Shown piece by piece: positions 45,695-57,124 of a stretch of 64,000 nt of DNA; positions within the stretch are counted from its first letter, which is position 1, and each line of letters starts with the position of its first letter. The DNA lies in the NCBI GenBank assembly GCA_954871525.1, contig OX940860.1, forward strand, positions 56,532,724-56,596,723, given 5' to 3'. This DNA is from Parietaria judaica (lineage: Eukaryota; Streptophyta; Magnoliopsida; Rosales; Urticaceae). Position numbers and translations under genes: made by a program. Below the pieces are notes generated by a model. The model had not been told where the DNA came from. It saw nothing but the letters and a program-made list of their open reading frames with translations, and ran no database searches.

Positions 45695-46722
45695 AAAACA
45701 TAGCGAATGTTTAAATCACATACGTATGATCCGTTCTGGAGCTATCCTGGGGACCATGGACCCGTATCACTGAAGCTCCAACGAACTGCTAGTGGTTCGT
45801 CAAACTTCGGTGTTATTCTACTATAAACCCGAGGCTGCACTCTCTAGTGATAGAGTACATATTATTCTCTTTATAGCAAGGTGTCCATCGATACAATCAA
45901 ATTCGGGTTATTGATCTTTCACTTGATGATCCACGCACGAGCAGGCGGTTTTTCCCGTTTTGCCTCTCATTGCATTTTCATCCTCAACTCAGTTAGCAAT
46001 ATTGTGAGTAACTCACTTATGGTTTCGATTCATAAGTTGCGCACGGGTACCTCTCACTTCTCACCACAAACAATCAAGGGAATCATCTTGACTCTGAAGA
46101 GAGCTGTGTGATGTCCGTGTCTATGACCAAGTTACCCTTATCTGTTGACTATCATGTTCCCAAAATAGCAGCATTGGGAACGACAGTAAATGTGTTCTTT
46201 AACAGTTAAATCAAAGAACAATCAAGTCAACAGTCCAGGCTCGAGATCACTCAGGAGTTAGATTAAATATGCATTTGATCATCTACTAGTGACTCAACTC
46301 CAAGTTGTCAGTGACGGTCTTATATAACAACTTCCGGAGTTTAAGTCAGGTCCAGTCCAGTATGAAGCCGCTTCATACTTAATGCACTTCTAGTGAGTGA
46401 CACACACACTTAATCCAGAATAGGATTATCACTTAGTCACATTAATGACCTTATATGATTAATGGGCTCCCACCCAGTTAATCAGGTCACGGACATTTTA
46501 AGTTCATTTATTATGATTATTAATTCTTCCTCTTATTGACTCGATTGTGATAATAATAACATAATTGCATCCTTTATGAACTATGAAACAAACATTCTAT
46601 TTTACTCTACCAGAAAATATAATAAGATCAACATAATAAGTAACATCTTTTATTCAACAACTTTGGTCAAAATCTTTTACAATTAGGGAAAAGACAGCTT
46701 GTTTAAGGACACATGTCCAACA
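45695..46722 (-). repeat. Inverted partial LTR of the same copia family
   Basis: The reverse complement matches 41430 to about 42345, with several substitutions and a 110-bp block (about 46141-46260, TCTGTTGACTATCATG onward) absent from the left LTR. The two are therefore different copies, not a simple fold-back duplication. Confidence 0.85.
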
Positions 46723-49700
46723 GTATCACCAGGTCATAAAGTTTCCGAGGAAAGGAGGATAAGTGGAGAAGATCAAGGGAAATGCAGACGCATACCTAAC
46801 CTGCTACCTAATGAGCTATAAGACAACGACGCAGGGAAAAGAGAAGAAGAAAGAGCAATTATAGCAATTATCGCCGCCGACCGTTGACTCGGCGGCACGA
46901 AGAGAAGGAAGCTGTAAGAGCATCGGAGCGTCCGAAGCAAGGGAACAAGGCACCGAGGGAGGAGACCACGGATAGAAGAGGTGGAACAAGTTTGCATCAA
47001 TGACTAGGAGCTAACCCGGACCGTCGGTACAGGAGTGAGACTCGATCAAGATATCAGCCAACGACTGGTCGAGTTCCTAAAGAAGAATCGAAGCTGCTTT
47101 GTATGGTCCCACGAGGATATGCCGGGAATAGACCCGTCGGTTATGTCTCATCGACTCAACGCCGATCCGAACAAGGAACAAGATTATGAACAAGGAAGTG
47201 GTTAGGCTGCTAACGACAGAGGCCATCAGGGAAGTCAAATACCCAGAATGGTTGTCTAACACCTTCATCGTAAAGAAGAAGAACGGGAAGTGGCGAGTGT
47301 GCGTTGATTTCACCGACCTCAACAAAGCATGTCTCAAGGACAACTTTCCAATGCCGCACATCGATCGGTTGGTCGAGGCCTCGCACGGATACGAGCTGCT
47401 GAGCTTCATGGATTCATACTTGGGATACAATAATATCATAATGCACCCAAACGACGAAGAGAAGACATCCTTCATTAGCGAGAAAGGGACATATTGCTAC
47501 AAGGTCATGCCCTTCGGGCTGAAGAATGTGGGCATAGCCTATCAACGATTAGTGACCAAGATGTTCAGCAAGCTGATCGGAGAAACAATGGACTGCTTCG
47601 AGATCCTCGACCAGCACAGGATGAAACTCAACCCCACCAAATGCACCTTCGGTGTAGCGTCTGGGAATTTCCTCGGTTACATGATTACCCGACAAGGAAT
47701 AGAGGCGGATCAAGACCAGATCAACGCTATTAAAGGCATGCCATCGCCTCGAAATAAGCGGGAGGTGCAGAAGTTGACAGGAAGAATTGCGGCCTTGAAC
47801 AGGTTCATCTCACGCTCGACAGACAAGGTCTTTCTCTTCTACCAATTGCTCCGGAAAAAAAAATTAGAGTGGACCGAGGACTGCGAAAAGGCCTTCCAGG
47901 AGCTCAAGACCTATCTTTCGTCACCCCCGGTGATGGCCAAGCCGACGCCAGGAGAGCCGTTGTTCTTATACGTCATGGTGTCGGAAGAAGGGGTGAGCAG
48001 AGTACTAGTTAAGGAGGAGAAGGGGGAGCAGAAGCCCGTCTCTTATATCAGTAGGAAGCTCCTCGACGCTGAAATAAGGTACCCACAGGTAGAAAAACAG
48101 CTACGACACCATTTCCAAGCTCACTCCATTGTTGTCATGACTGAGTGACCGATACGGTCCGTCATCCACAGTCCGATCCAATCAGGGAGACTAACAAAGT
48201 GGTCAATCCGGCTAGGCATGTACGATGTAGAATACCGGATTCGGACGAGTTTTAAATCCCAGGTGTTAGCAGACTTCCTGATCGAACTCCCGGCCGACGA
48301 AGTGGGGCTCAGTAATGAGAGCGAGACGTGGAAACTGAATGTTGACGGATCTACAACATCACAAGGATCAGGCATCGGAATCAGGTTGGTCTCGCCTATG
48401 GGAGAAGTCGTGGAGAAAGCTTGCCGGCTCAGCTACCGCGCCACGAACAACGAAGCCGAATACGAAGCACTCATCATCGGAATAGAGTCGGCTCTAGCAA
48501 TCGGGGTCAAGTGTTTGGAAGTCTTCTCAGACTCTCAATTGATGGTCAATCAGGTCAACGGAGAATACGAGCGACTCGATGAGAGAATGGGAGCTTACGC
48601 CCAGTACGCCGAGGTCCTTTCCAAGAGATTCGCGCGCTTCAGCCTCAGCCAAGTAACGAGGGGGGACAACACGTTCGCCGATGCTCTCGCAGGACTAGGG
48701 TCGACGACTGAGGCAGGAACACCGTGCACAGTCAAAGTGGAGACGATTGAGAAACCCAGCATTCCGAGGGCGGAGGGCCCCGAGAAGAAGAAGGCCAAGA
48801 TCGACAACTGTCGCCGAGACGAACCTTCGAGCAACGCGGAGCTGTTCAATATTGACGACGACGACCAGGAGGCTGCCATGGGGGAGGAGCAGGACGTTGT
48901 CAATGATGACAAAGGCGATGGCTGGCGGACTCCCCTCACCAAATATATTCTCGACGGAACCCTGCCCGATGACCGACAGGCGGCGAGGAATTTCACGGCG
49001 AAGATTTCGAGATACGTCATGCTGCAGCTAAGGTTGTACAAACGCAGCTTCGCCGGCCCTTACCTGAGACGCCTTCGAAGAAGGGAAGCTGAGCACGTGC
49101 TGCGGGAGGTGCATAAAGGGGAGTGCGGAAACCACTCTGACGGTCATTCACTCCTAAGGAAAGTCAAGAGGCAAGGCTTCTTCTGGGAGACCATGGCCGC
49201 CGACTGCAATAATCACGCTAAGAAATGCGACAAATGTCAACGTCACGCCCCCTTCATCAATTGCCCGACGGAAGAGCTCTCAGCAGTCTCCGTTCCATAC
49301 CCATTCATGAAGTGGTGGATGGATATCGTCGGACCCATGCCCGTCGGAAAGAGGTAGAAGCGGTTCATGCTGGTGGTGACGGATTTCTTCACCAAGTGGA
49401 TTGAAGCCGAGTCCTACGCCAATATTAAGGATTCTGACATAGAGAGCTACGTCTGGAAGAATGTCTTCACCCAATTCGGGTTGCCGAGAGAAATCATCGC
49501 CAGCAACGGATCACAGTTCATCTCGAAACGTTTTCAAGATTTTTGCAAAAGGTGGAGAGTTAAGTTGAACACCTCGACGCCTCGATAGCCACAAGGCAAC
49601 GGGAACGCCGAGGCAGTCAATAGAACGATCGTAGACACCATCAAGAAAAGACTTGACGAAAAGAAGGGAGTGTGGTCAGAAGAGTTGCCAGGGGTTTTAT

Positions 49701-50164
49701 GGGCATACCGGACAACACCTCATTCGGCGACAGGAGAATCTCCCTTTGCCCTAGCTTTCAGAGTCGAGGCAATGACCCCCGCCGAAGTAGGAATTCGAAG
49801 CCTTAGGTGGGCGATGGCTTCGCATGACGAGGAAGCAAACAATGAATACTTGCGACACCAGCTCGATCACGTCCACGAGAGGCGAGAACATGCGAGCGCA
49901 CATATCGCCAACTACCAGAGCACAATTGCTCGCCACTACAACAAAAAAGTTTAACCAAGAAGATTCTGGGTGGGAGAGTTGGTCCTTCGACGAGTTTTTT
50001 AGAACATGCCGGAGGTTAATGCTGGAAAACTCAGCCAAAGCTGGGAAGGTCCTTACCTCGTCGCAGTAATCGTCAAGCCTGGCGTCTACGAACTCCAGAA
50101 CTCTAAAGGGGCCAAAGTGATACGGAGCTGGAATGTACGACACCTGAAGAAGTATTACCAATGA
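46723..50164 (+). pseudogene. Pol of element C: reverse transcriptase without YxDD, RNase H, integrase
   Basis: It begins with a protease-downstream remnant (DAYLTCYLMSYKTT, matching E DAYRTCYMMHHKS). The reverse transcriptase opens at 47186 (KYPEWLSNTFIVKKKNGKWR). After MPFGLKNVGIAYQRLV and SKLIGETMD it jumps to CFEILDQH: the 22 residues carrying the catalytic YIDD in E are deleted in frame. RNase H ([44 protein letters not shown]) and integrase ([52 protein letters not shown]) follow. Note SNGSQ where E has DNGSQ: the second catalytic Asp is Ser. Stops: 48146, 49355, 49586, 49952, 50000. The natural end is TGA at 50162 after LKKYYQ. Confidence 0.92.
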
Positions 50165-50309
50165 CAAAGAGGTGATGGAAGCACGAAACACAGCAGCCTT
50201 AGTGTTACAAAAAAAATGTACATTGGCCTAAAACGGGATGGCCTCCGGTTTTGAAATAGAGGCTAAAATTTTGCGATAAAATATACACATACATAAACCG
50301 AAATACACG

Positions 50310-51600
50310 GCAAGGTATGGCCTTGGTCACGGCGCAAACGTCGCCAAAAACTGAAACTACCTAAGGCTCCTGGACCCTTCCGGCTCGACGGTAAGCCTAG
50401 AGATGCCACAATTACACAGCAAGGTATGGCCTTGGTCACGGCGCAACCGTTGCCTAAGACTGAAACTGCCTAAGGCTCCTGGACCCTGCCGGCTCGACGG
50501 TAATACCAGCGACGCCACAATTACACGGCTAAGGTATGGCCTTGGTGTTAGCGCAACCATCGCCTAAGAATGAAACTACTTAAGGCTCCTGGACCCTGCC
50601 GGCTCGACAGTAAGACCAGCGACGCCACAATTACATGGCAAGGTATGGCCTTCGTCACGGCGCAACCGTCGCCTAAGACTGAAGCTACCTAAGGCTCCTG
50701 GACCCTGCTGGCTCGACGGTAAGACCAGTGACGCCACAATTACATGGCAAGGTATGGCCTTGGTCACGGCGCAATGGTCGCCGAAGATTGAAACTACCTA
50801 AGGCTCCTAGACCTTGTCGGATCGACGGTAAGACCAGCGACGCCACAATTACACGGCAAGGGATGACCTTGGTCACGGCGCAACCGTCGCCTAAGACTGA
50901 AACTACCTAAGGCTCCTGGACCCTGCCGGCTCGACGGTAATACCAGCGACGCCACAATTACACGGCAGGGTATGGGATTGGTCACGGCGCAACCGTCGCC
51001 TAAGATTGAAACTACCTAAAGCTTCTAGACCCTGCCGGCTTGACTGTAAGACCAGCGACGCAACAATTAGACTGCAAGGTTTGGCCTTGGTCACGGCGCA
51101 ACCGTCACCTAAGACTGAAACTACCTAAGGCGCCTGGACCCTGCCGGCTCGATGGTAAGACCAGCGACGCTACAATTACACGGCAAGGTATGGCCTTCGT
51201 CACCGCGCAACCATCGCCTAAGACTGAAACTACCTAAGGCTCCTCGACCCTGCCGGCTCGATGGTAAGACCAGCGTTGCCACAATTACACGGCAAAGTAT
51301 GGCTTTGGTCACAGAGCAACCGTTGCCTAAGACTGAAACTACCTAAGGCTCCTAGACCCTGTCGGCTCGACAGTAAGACCATCAATGCCACAATTACACG
51401 ACAAGCTATGGCCTCGATCACGGCGCAACCGTCGCATAAGACTGAAACTATCTATGGCTCCTAAACCCTGCCGGCTCGACAGTAAGACCAGAGACGCCAC
51501 AATTACATGGCAAGGTATGGCCTTGGTCACGGCGCAACCGTCGCCTAAGACTGAAACTACCTAAAACACCTGAACCCTTTCGGATCGACGACGAGGTTAG
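50310..51600 (+). repeat. 109-bp tandem array in element C (about 12 copies)
   Basis: Units open with GGCAAGGTATGGCCTTGGTC and repeat every 109 bp from 50310 to about 51600. The word CTAAGGCTCCTGGACCCTGC recurs in each. Copies differ by scattered substitutions. It is homologous to the 110-bp array of element A. Confidence 0.95.
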
Positions 51601-51989
51601 CTACACCAATATACGCAATACAGATGTAAAAGCAAAGCATTCGTCTCCCCGCTTCGTTAAAAAAAAAAAAAGGGGGGGGGGGGGGCAGGAGAAGGGATAA
51701 ATATATATACATATACAAAACGCATTCGGTGAAGCAAAACCACACTTGTATATTCATATCCAAAATCCAGTTACAAGTCAGAGACACAAATCACGAGTCA
51801 AGCTGCAAGACATCGGAGAAGCTAAGGCAAAGAAAAACAAAACCACACGCCAGGACATTGACGCTTAGCTCGCCATAGCTGAAGTCCCAAAGAAGGTGCT
51901 TCAGTTCGTCGGAATCCATGACGCCTTCACCTCACCCGAAGAACCCAACAGTCCCCTACGACGAGAAGTCGATCAAGCCCTCGACGCTA

Positions 51990-54674
51990 CCCCCTCCCCC
52001 TGATTATCGCCCTGAGCCGGCTCTGGGGCAGGAGCGGATAGGGTGGCAGCATTAGAACCATACTCGCCAAGCGACGAAGGGGTGCTAAGGGAGGATTGAC
52101 CTGGGCACAGCGCTTCCAACCGAGAGTCGTCGATAGAGGGAAGGTCGTGCGGGGACAGAAGGGGAGAGTTGGAATCCTCAACGACTCTCTACTCCCAGTC
52201 CGCCACGTCGCGGGTGTACTCATCGCGAAGAGTGTACCATCTCCCAATAAGCGACCGAAGACCTTTGATCGTCGCATCGGCAGTGAGACTCTCAACCAGG
52301 AGGATATTGGCCCGACACCCAGCAAGGAGCCGATGAGAGTTGACGGACTCGTCGAGCATCTAATACCTCTCCGACAGTCGAGCGAGTTTGCCCTGAGCTA
52401 TAACGAATAACTCCTGGCGAGCAGCTCTCTCTTTGGCGGCTTCTCCTCGCGCCTGCTCCAAATCCTCGAGTAACCCCGAGCGAGCATCCCTCTACTCGAG
52501 AGCCTCTGGTCGAGCCGCCCCCAAATCGGTCAAATAGGCGGTAAGCGCGGACTGTATCCGACGCAGCTGAGCTGACATCTCCTCAACCACTTCGGCAATT
52601 TGAGCCTCTCCGACGAAGCTCCACACCAAGGGCCTCCTCCGCGGCACGATGGCGTTCTCGCTCTTCGGCCAACTGAGCCTCGACCTGTTGTCGAAGCTTC
52701 GCTTCGGCCTCAAGCTTGAAGTTCGACTCCCCGAGCGCGGAGGTAACCTCGACGAGCTTCGATTCTGACTCTCTGGCAGCGTCCCAAGACTCCCGCTCAC
52801 TGTGAACGGCCCTCTTGAGGCTAAGCTCGGCATCGGAAAACTGTCCATAAAAGGAAGAGCGAATCAATAGCAGAAAATAGATATACCAAATAGCACAAAC
52901 ACCGAACCATACCCGATGACAGAGCTCGTCGACCCGGAAGGCTGATGCGTCTTGTTGAACAAGAAACAGATCATTCGCCCGTTCCAAGCCCCGGAGGATG
53001 TCGGCAACGAAGCTAGCGTAGCCGGGGATATTGTCGAGGGAATGGAACGAGGAGCTTGGGGGACGATTGGAGGAACATATATCTGGAAGCAGCAGCAGCA
53101 TAGGCCAACCACTCGTTGAGAGGCGAGTCGGCCAGAGGCGCCGAAGGAAGAAAGCCCGCCACGGTCTGAACATCGGCGGCATGCGGTGACAGACCCGCTG
53201 GCCAACTATATGACGGCCATTGGCTCGATGATGAAGAAAGGGGCGCGACAACAAGCGTTTGCGAGGGCCCGCGGACCGGAGACAAAGGGGAAGGCTGAGC
53301 GTCGGCGACGCGCGAGCCTTCTGCTGGGGCCGGTAGCAAAGGTTCGCCACCCAACGATGGAAGGAGGGGCGAAACATCCTCAAGGGTAGGCGCTGAAAAG
53401 GGGTCGATCGAGGAAGGCTCTCGTCGGACATCATGAGAGTCCAAGACCTCCTCGCGAGCATAAGACGAACCCCCGCGACCCGGCGAGGAAGGAGAGAGAA
53501 TGATGGGGGAAAACTTCAAAGGAGGAGATCGGCGATCCTGGGGAGAAGAGGAAGCAAGAGCAGTACCGACAGGCAAGGCAGCGCTGGAGCCGGGCGTCGC
53601 AAGAGTGACCTCGGCGGCCGCATCCGAAGAAGCTAGGGCCTTGGGGGAAGCGTCACGGAGGGACGAGGCATCGACAGGAGTGGCTTCAGTACCGACGAAA
53701 GGCTCCTTACCTAGACCAATCTCAATCCCCGACGAGGTCGACGGAAGAAGGATCGGTGGGACAAAGTCGACCCTCGGCTTCTGCAGGGGAGGAGCACCGC
53801 GGGAGCCTCCACCTTGGCCAGAACCCAACGGTGCGATGGTCGGTGGCTCAGGAGCCGACTGGAGATCCAAAGGGGAGAAATCGGCCTGAGGCCTCTTGTC
53901 TTTCTTCTTCGACGGTTTAGCAGAAGGAGCCTCGGGTTTGATCTCCTGGGAGTATCCTTTCGGGAGCAGTGAGTTGGGGTGAGGACCGTGGATCATACCC
54001 TCCCGGTATATCCCCGAGTCGCCGATCCTCAAGTAGGTAAAATCTATCCACCGACGACGGGGATTGGCGAGAAGAGCACGGTGCAAGCTCTCGAATCGCT
54101 CAAAAGAAGCCATCGACTTCCACCGGTGAACATCTGACACCAGGGCGGTCGGTAGCCTCGAGCAGTTGGGATCGAAGGTGTTGGGATGCACCCACACGTA
54201 GAAGTATCGATTAGCCCACCCCGACTTCTTGGGGGGCATGTCCAGAAGAAGATGTCCTCGGAAACGATGTGAAACGAGGAACCTCCCCAAGTTCCAAGGA
54301 TTGCGGGAAACGTAGTACAGCCGCATGAGGTCTTCAAGAGTTACCTCCTGCCGCTCTTCGCAAGCGACGACCAGTGTGCAGAGCAGGCACCGAAGCACAT
54401 TCGGGCCGACTGGGGTGATGGGTAATTTGCGGGCATACATATATACCAGGACCAAGTTGGGGAGAGGAAGATACAGACCGTCGTCGAGAAAGAAAGTCTC
54501 GTACATGCACACCCACCCTGGCGGGGTGTGCTCAACAAGCTCACCTTTGACCGAGAGACGAGCCGAAACATTCTCCCTCAAAAAGTGTTTCTTTGCCAGT
54601 CTTTCCAGAGCACCCTAAGACATGGTGTTCTCCGGAGAGCTGGTCAGGAACACGGCGGCAGGACGAGAAGCCAT
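51990..54674 (-). pseudogene. Antisense ORF (aORF) of element C, broken
   Basis: Reading leftwards the start at 54674 gives MASRPAAVFLTSS and meets TAG at 54615-54617. The same frame then carries the family core (VCMYETFFLDDGLYLPLPN, MYARKLPITPVGPN, ACEERQEVTLEDLMRL, NPWNLGRF). A long Pro/Ser-rich part runs to about 53013. A frame change leads into a Glu/Arg-rich coiled coil (SELSLKRAVHSERES type, about 52900-52580) and a C-terminal tail that ends with DDSRLEALCPGQSS and GEYGSN (52050-52067). It is antisense to pol and downstream of it. Its function is unknown; the core matches the plant family called putative gypsy-type transposon. Confidence 0.78.
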
Positions 54675-54818
54675 GAAGAGTAGGGTGTAATGTTCGGAAA
54701 AGGGAAGAGAAAGGACGACAGGGTTCGCCGAAAAACTGAACAGAGGGAAGAAAGTGCAAAACTGGAGAAGAAAGTAGTTCGGCAATGGGGAAGAAGTAAA
54801 AAGATCGGGGAAGGAGGC

Positions 54819-54827
54819 AATATATAG
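54819..54827 (-). promoter_or_regulatory. Candidate TATA box for the element C aORF
   Basis: On the minus strand it reads CTATATATTG, about 148 bp upstream of the aORF start. Corresponding words occur in A and B at 122 and about 138 bp. Confidence 0.4.
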
Positions 54828-55150
54828 AAGAAGGGAAGAAATGACGGGCACAAGCAGATCCGACGGCCCAAGAATAGGGGCGTCAAATGAACCAACGACC
54901 GAGTATGACGTGACGTGTCATAATGAGGCGAAAGGGAGTTTTAGGACGTTTCGTCTGCCCAAGGTCTATGCAGCCTAGGAAGCGACTCAAGGAAAGCCTA
55001 GTGTCAGAAGGTGTCAGAAGCCAGAGAGCCCTCGCCAGAGAGCCATCGCTCGAGAGCCATCGCCAGAGAGCCCCGGACGGAAAACCGCCGATGAAAGAAA
55101 CCCGTTGGTTCAAAATCTCGTCCTCAATTTCACCAAGTGACCAACACTTG
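54828..55150. other. Region between the aORF promoter and the polypurine tract of element C
   Basis: No ORF supported. A short repeat of AGAGAGCCATCGC(C/T) words at about 55020-55070 is the only structure seen. Confidence 0.4.
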
Positions 55151-55168
55151 ATAAAATGGGGGACTGAC
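55151..55168 (+). other. Polypurine tract of element C
   Basis: ATAAAATGGGGGACTGAC directly precedes the 3' LTR. Confidence 0.75.
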
Positions 55169-55841
55169 TGTTAAGGTCGGATCCGGTCGGATCCCTCAAC
55201 CAATAGCGAAGACAGAGAAAGGAAAGAAGCGACGACGGAACGGGCAAGGGGGAGGCTGTAAGGAAGGTCGACGACACGAGCGAAGAGAAGGCTACAACGA
55301 AGCACCGACGACACAGGAAGGCACCGACGAGATTCTGGTGCGACGAGGGATCTCAACAGATAGGTCGTCAGGGAGTGATGGGACAGGCATTTAATGCTTG
55401 AGCATGCCTCGATGGGACATGCATTTAATGCTTGAGCACGCCTTAATGGGACGAGCATTTAATGCGACCATACCTCGTCCCATCACCTCGGTAATGACCC
55501 TGGTCGGCGTAAATTATGCGGGAGAAGGGTGCGCCATACCTCCATCCACTGTACCAAAGAACTGCTGATGAGACCTCGTTTTAGGCGGGAAAATCAGCCT
55601 GGTTGGAGGGAAAGAAAGCCGATAAAGGAAGAGGGACCTCCAATTTTAGAGATCCCTTTTTTTTTTTGGAGGAGTGGATTAGAGGGAGAAAAACACCATT
55701 TGTAATCCCCTTTCACTACCATTATCAATACCAAAGAGATTGTCATTATTCTCATCTAGCTAATAAATGATAGAAACTGAGCTCTTTATTTAAAAACAAG
55801 AGAAATCTTATGATTGTTGAATGTACGAAACGCCTTCAACA
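55169..55841 (+). repeat. 3' LTR of element C (673 bp)
   Basis: TGTTAAGGTCGGATCCGG to CGCCTTCAACA, uninterrupted. It carries the GGCATTTAATGCTTGAGCA motif two to three times and a GATAAAGGAAG box near 55620. Confidence 0.93.
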
Positions 55842-55846
55842 ATAGT

Positions 55847-57124
55847 CGTAGATTTTTTTTTTTTTTTTTTTATGAGCGTAACATAATCAGCCAATCAGCC
55901 AATGAATGAATATTGTTCTTATTATCATGCCTTATCTCTTACAGCGATTGGTGTGTTAATATAACTTAATTATCTTTTAGAGTGTTCCATTACTATTTAT
56001 TAACTTTAATTATTTTTTCTAAGAATCATTCTCCTCCCTAGGATTTGAATCCTGAGTATGCCATCGATTGAAAGATCTTAATATTAGAAAAAAAACTAAA
56101 AGGAGAAGGACATAGTAATAACATTATTTTCTTTGTGAAATTAAAATTCTGATTCCAAAAAGTATAAGATATAGTCCTCTATAGTAATAGAATAATTAGC
56201 ATTTTATTCAAAATTGTAAGAAAGTATTCATACATATCGCGAGGTAACTTAGTCATGTCTAGAATAAAAAACAAGGAGTTATAACGGTAAAAGTGCTTAA
56301 GTTATAATCAACTTATTTAAATTACTTTTATAATAAAAAATATTAAAGTATGTAAAATAGTAATTTGGCCTATGTTTGTCAAAAAAATTTAGTCAGAAAA
56401 CACATATCTTTACCAACCCAACTCTAAATTAACTTAAATTTACTTATTTTTATTACGATTTATTGTAATTATCCGAGTCTCTTTATATCAACATTAAAAA
56501 AAAAAAAAAAAAACAGAATTAATGTTTTACAAAGTTATGATCTTTTTTTTTACTATAAAAAGACTTTTAGTACCGTCCTCTCAATCGAGTATAATTTCAA
56601 TATTTTTTTCGTTATTAAACTTGAATAAATAAATATTCGGTGAATCCTAATCTTCCAAAGAGGTTATCGTATATTACTATTAGTAAGATAATTTAATATT
56701 TCTTACGTTCTTGTGAATTTTCAATGATACACTCTATGGTCTACACTTTACTGTATTAGTTTCTTTATTTTGGCTTTTTGTTATTTATTCACTGCATTTT
56801 AGTAGCCTTTATTGATCAAACTTCAATAATAGAAATGAATAATGATCATCATCAGGCTGATCATCATATCATCATAGTTCTTACAATTCTGAAGAAGCCA
56901 AGTTAGAAAAGAGGCAAAGTCCATGGAAGACAAAAAGGGAAAGAATCTAATGACAAGAATTAATGCTTCACAAACTTCTTTTTTTGCTTGTGATAATTTA
57001 TTAAATTAAGTTGTAAGAGATGGTTTTTTTTCTTCTTTTCTTTATGGAAGATATGGTTTGAAATTCCCACAATGGTGTGATTAGTGATATAAAAAAAGAC
57101 TTATATAGCAATATTACTCCTTGA
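55847..57124. other. AT-rich intergenic region, nothing recognised
   Basis: Poly-A and poly-T runs and short ORFs only. No coding signal, RNA gene or clear transposon end is visible. Confidence 0.5.

Larger units (their letters stand above)
41430..46722. mobile_element. Rearranged long-LTR copia structure with inverted LTR sequences at its two ends
   Basis: Left end: a complete 2668-bp LTR (41430-44097, TGTTGG to CCAACA) followed by a copia-type primer-binding site. Right end: about 1.03 kb (45695-46722) that is the reverse complement of the first about 0.9 kb of the same LTR, with a roughly 110-bp extra segment. Outer ends are exact LTR ends, but the flanks GTAGG and GTATC do not form a 5-bp duplication. 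Element C gag left of it corresponds to about 29290 of E and right of it to about 27510, so about 1.8 kb of gag/protease is missing. The simplest reading is two insertions in opposite orientation followed by deletion of everything between. No protein-coding domain remains. Confidence 0.75.
34325..55841 (+). mobile_element. Element C: Tat/Retand-type Ty3 element with two nested copia insertions
   Basis: A perfect 5-bp target duplication ATAGT flanks the whole unit (34320-34324 and 55842-55846). The 5' LTR is split: 34325-34359 then 40247-40877. The 3' LTR is 55169-55841. Order: LTR, primer-binding site, gag N-terminus, inserted copia structure, remnant of protease, reverse transcriptase, RNase H, integrase, 109-bp array, antisense ORF, polypurine tract, LTR. 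Pol has five in-frame stops and has lost the reverse transcriptase active-site block. The LTRs differ at roughly 5 percent of positions by eye, so C is older than B. Confidence 0.92.

Noticed and set aside
41430..46722. Reading the whole structure as one giant TIR DNA transposon
   Set aside because: The left part has a complete LTR with a primer-binding site, the two inverted parts differ by a 110-bp block, and there is no target duplication. A pair of rearranged LTR elements fits better.
50310..51600. Series of about 63-residue overlapping ORFs on both strands
   Set aside because: They are the same frame read through a 109-bp tandem array. The ORFs overlap each other by design of the repeat and have no domain.
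56040..56065. GGATTTGAATCCTG, resembling a tRNA T-arm
   Set aside because: No acceptor, D or anticodon arms could be laid around it.
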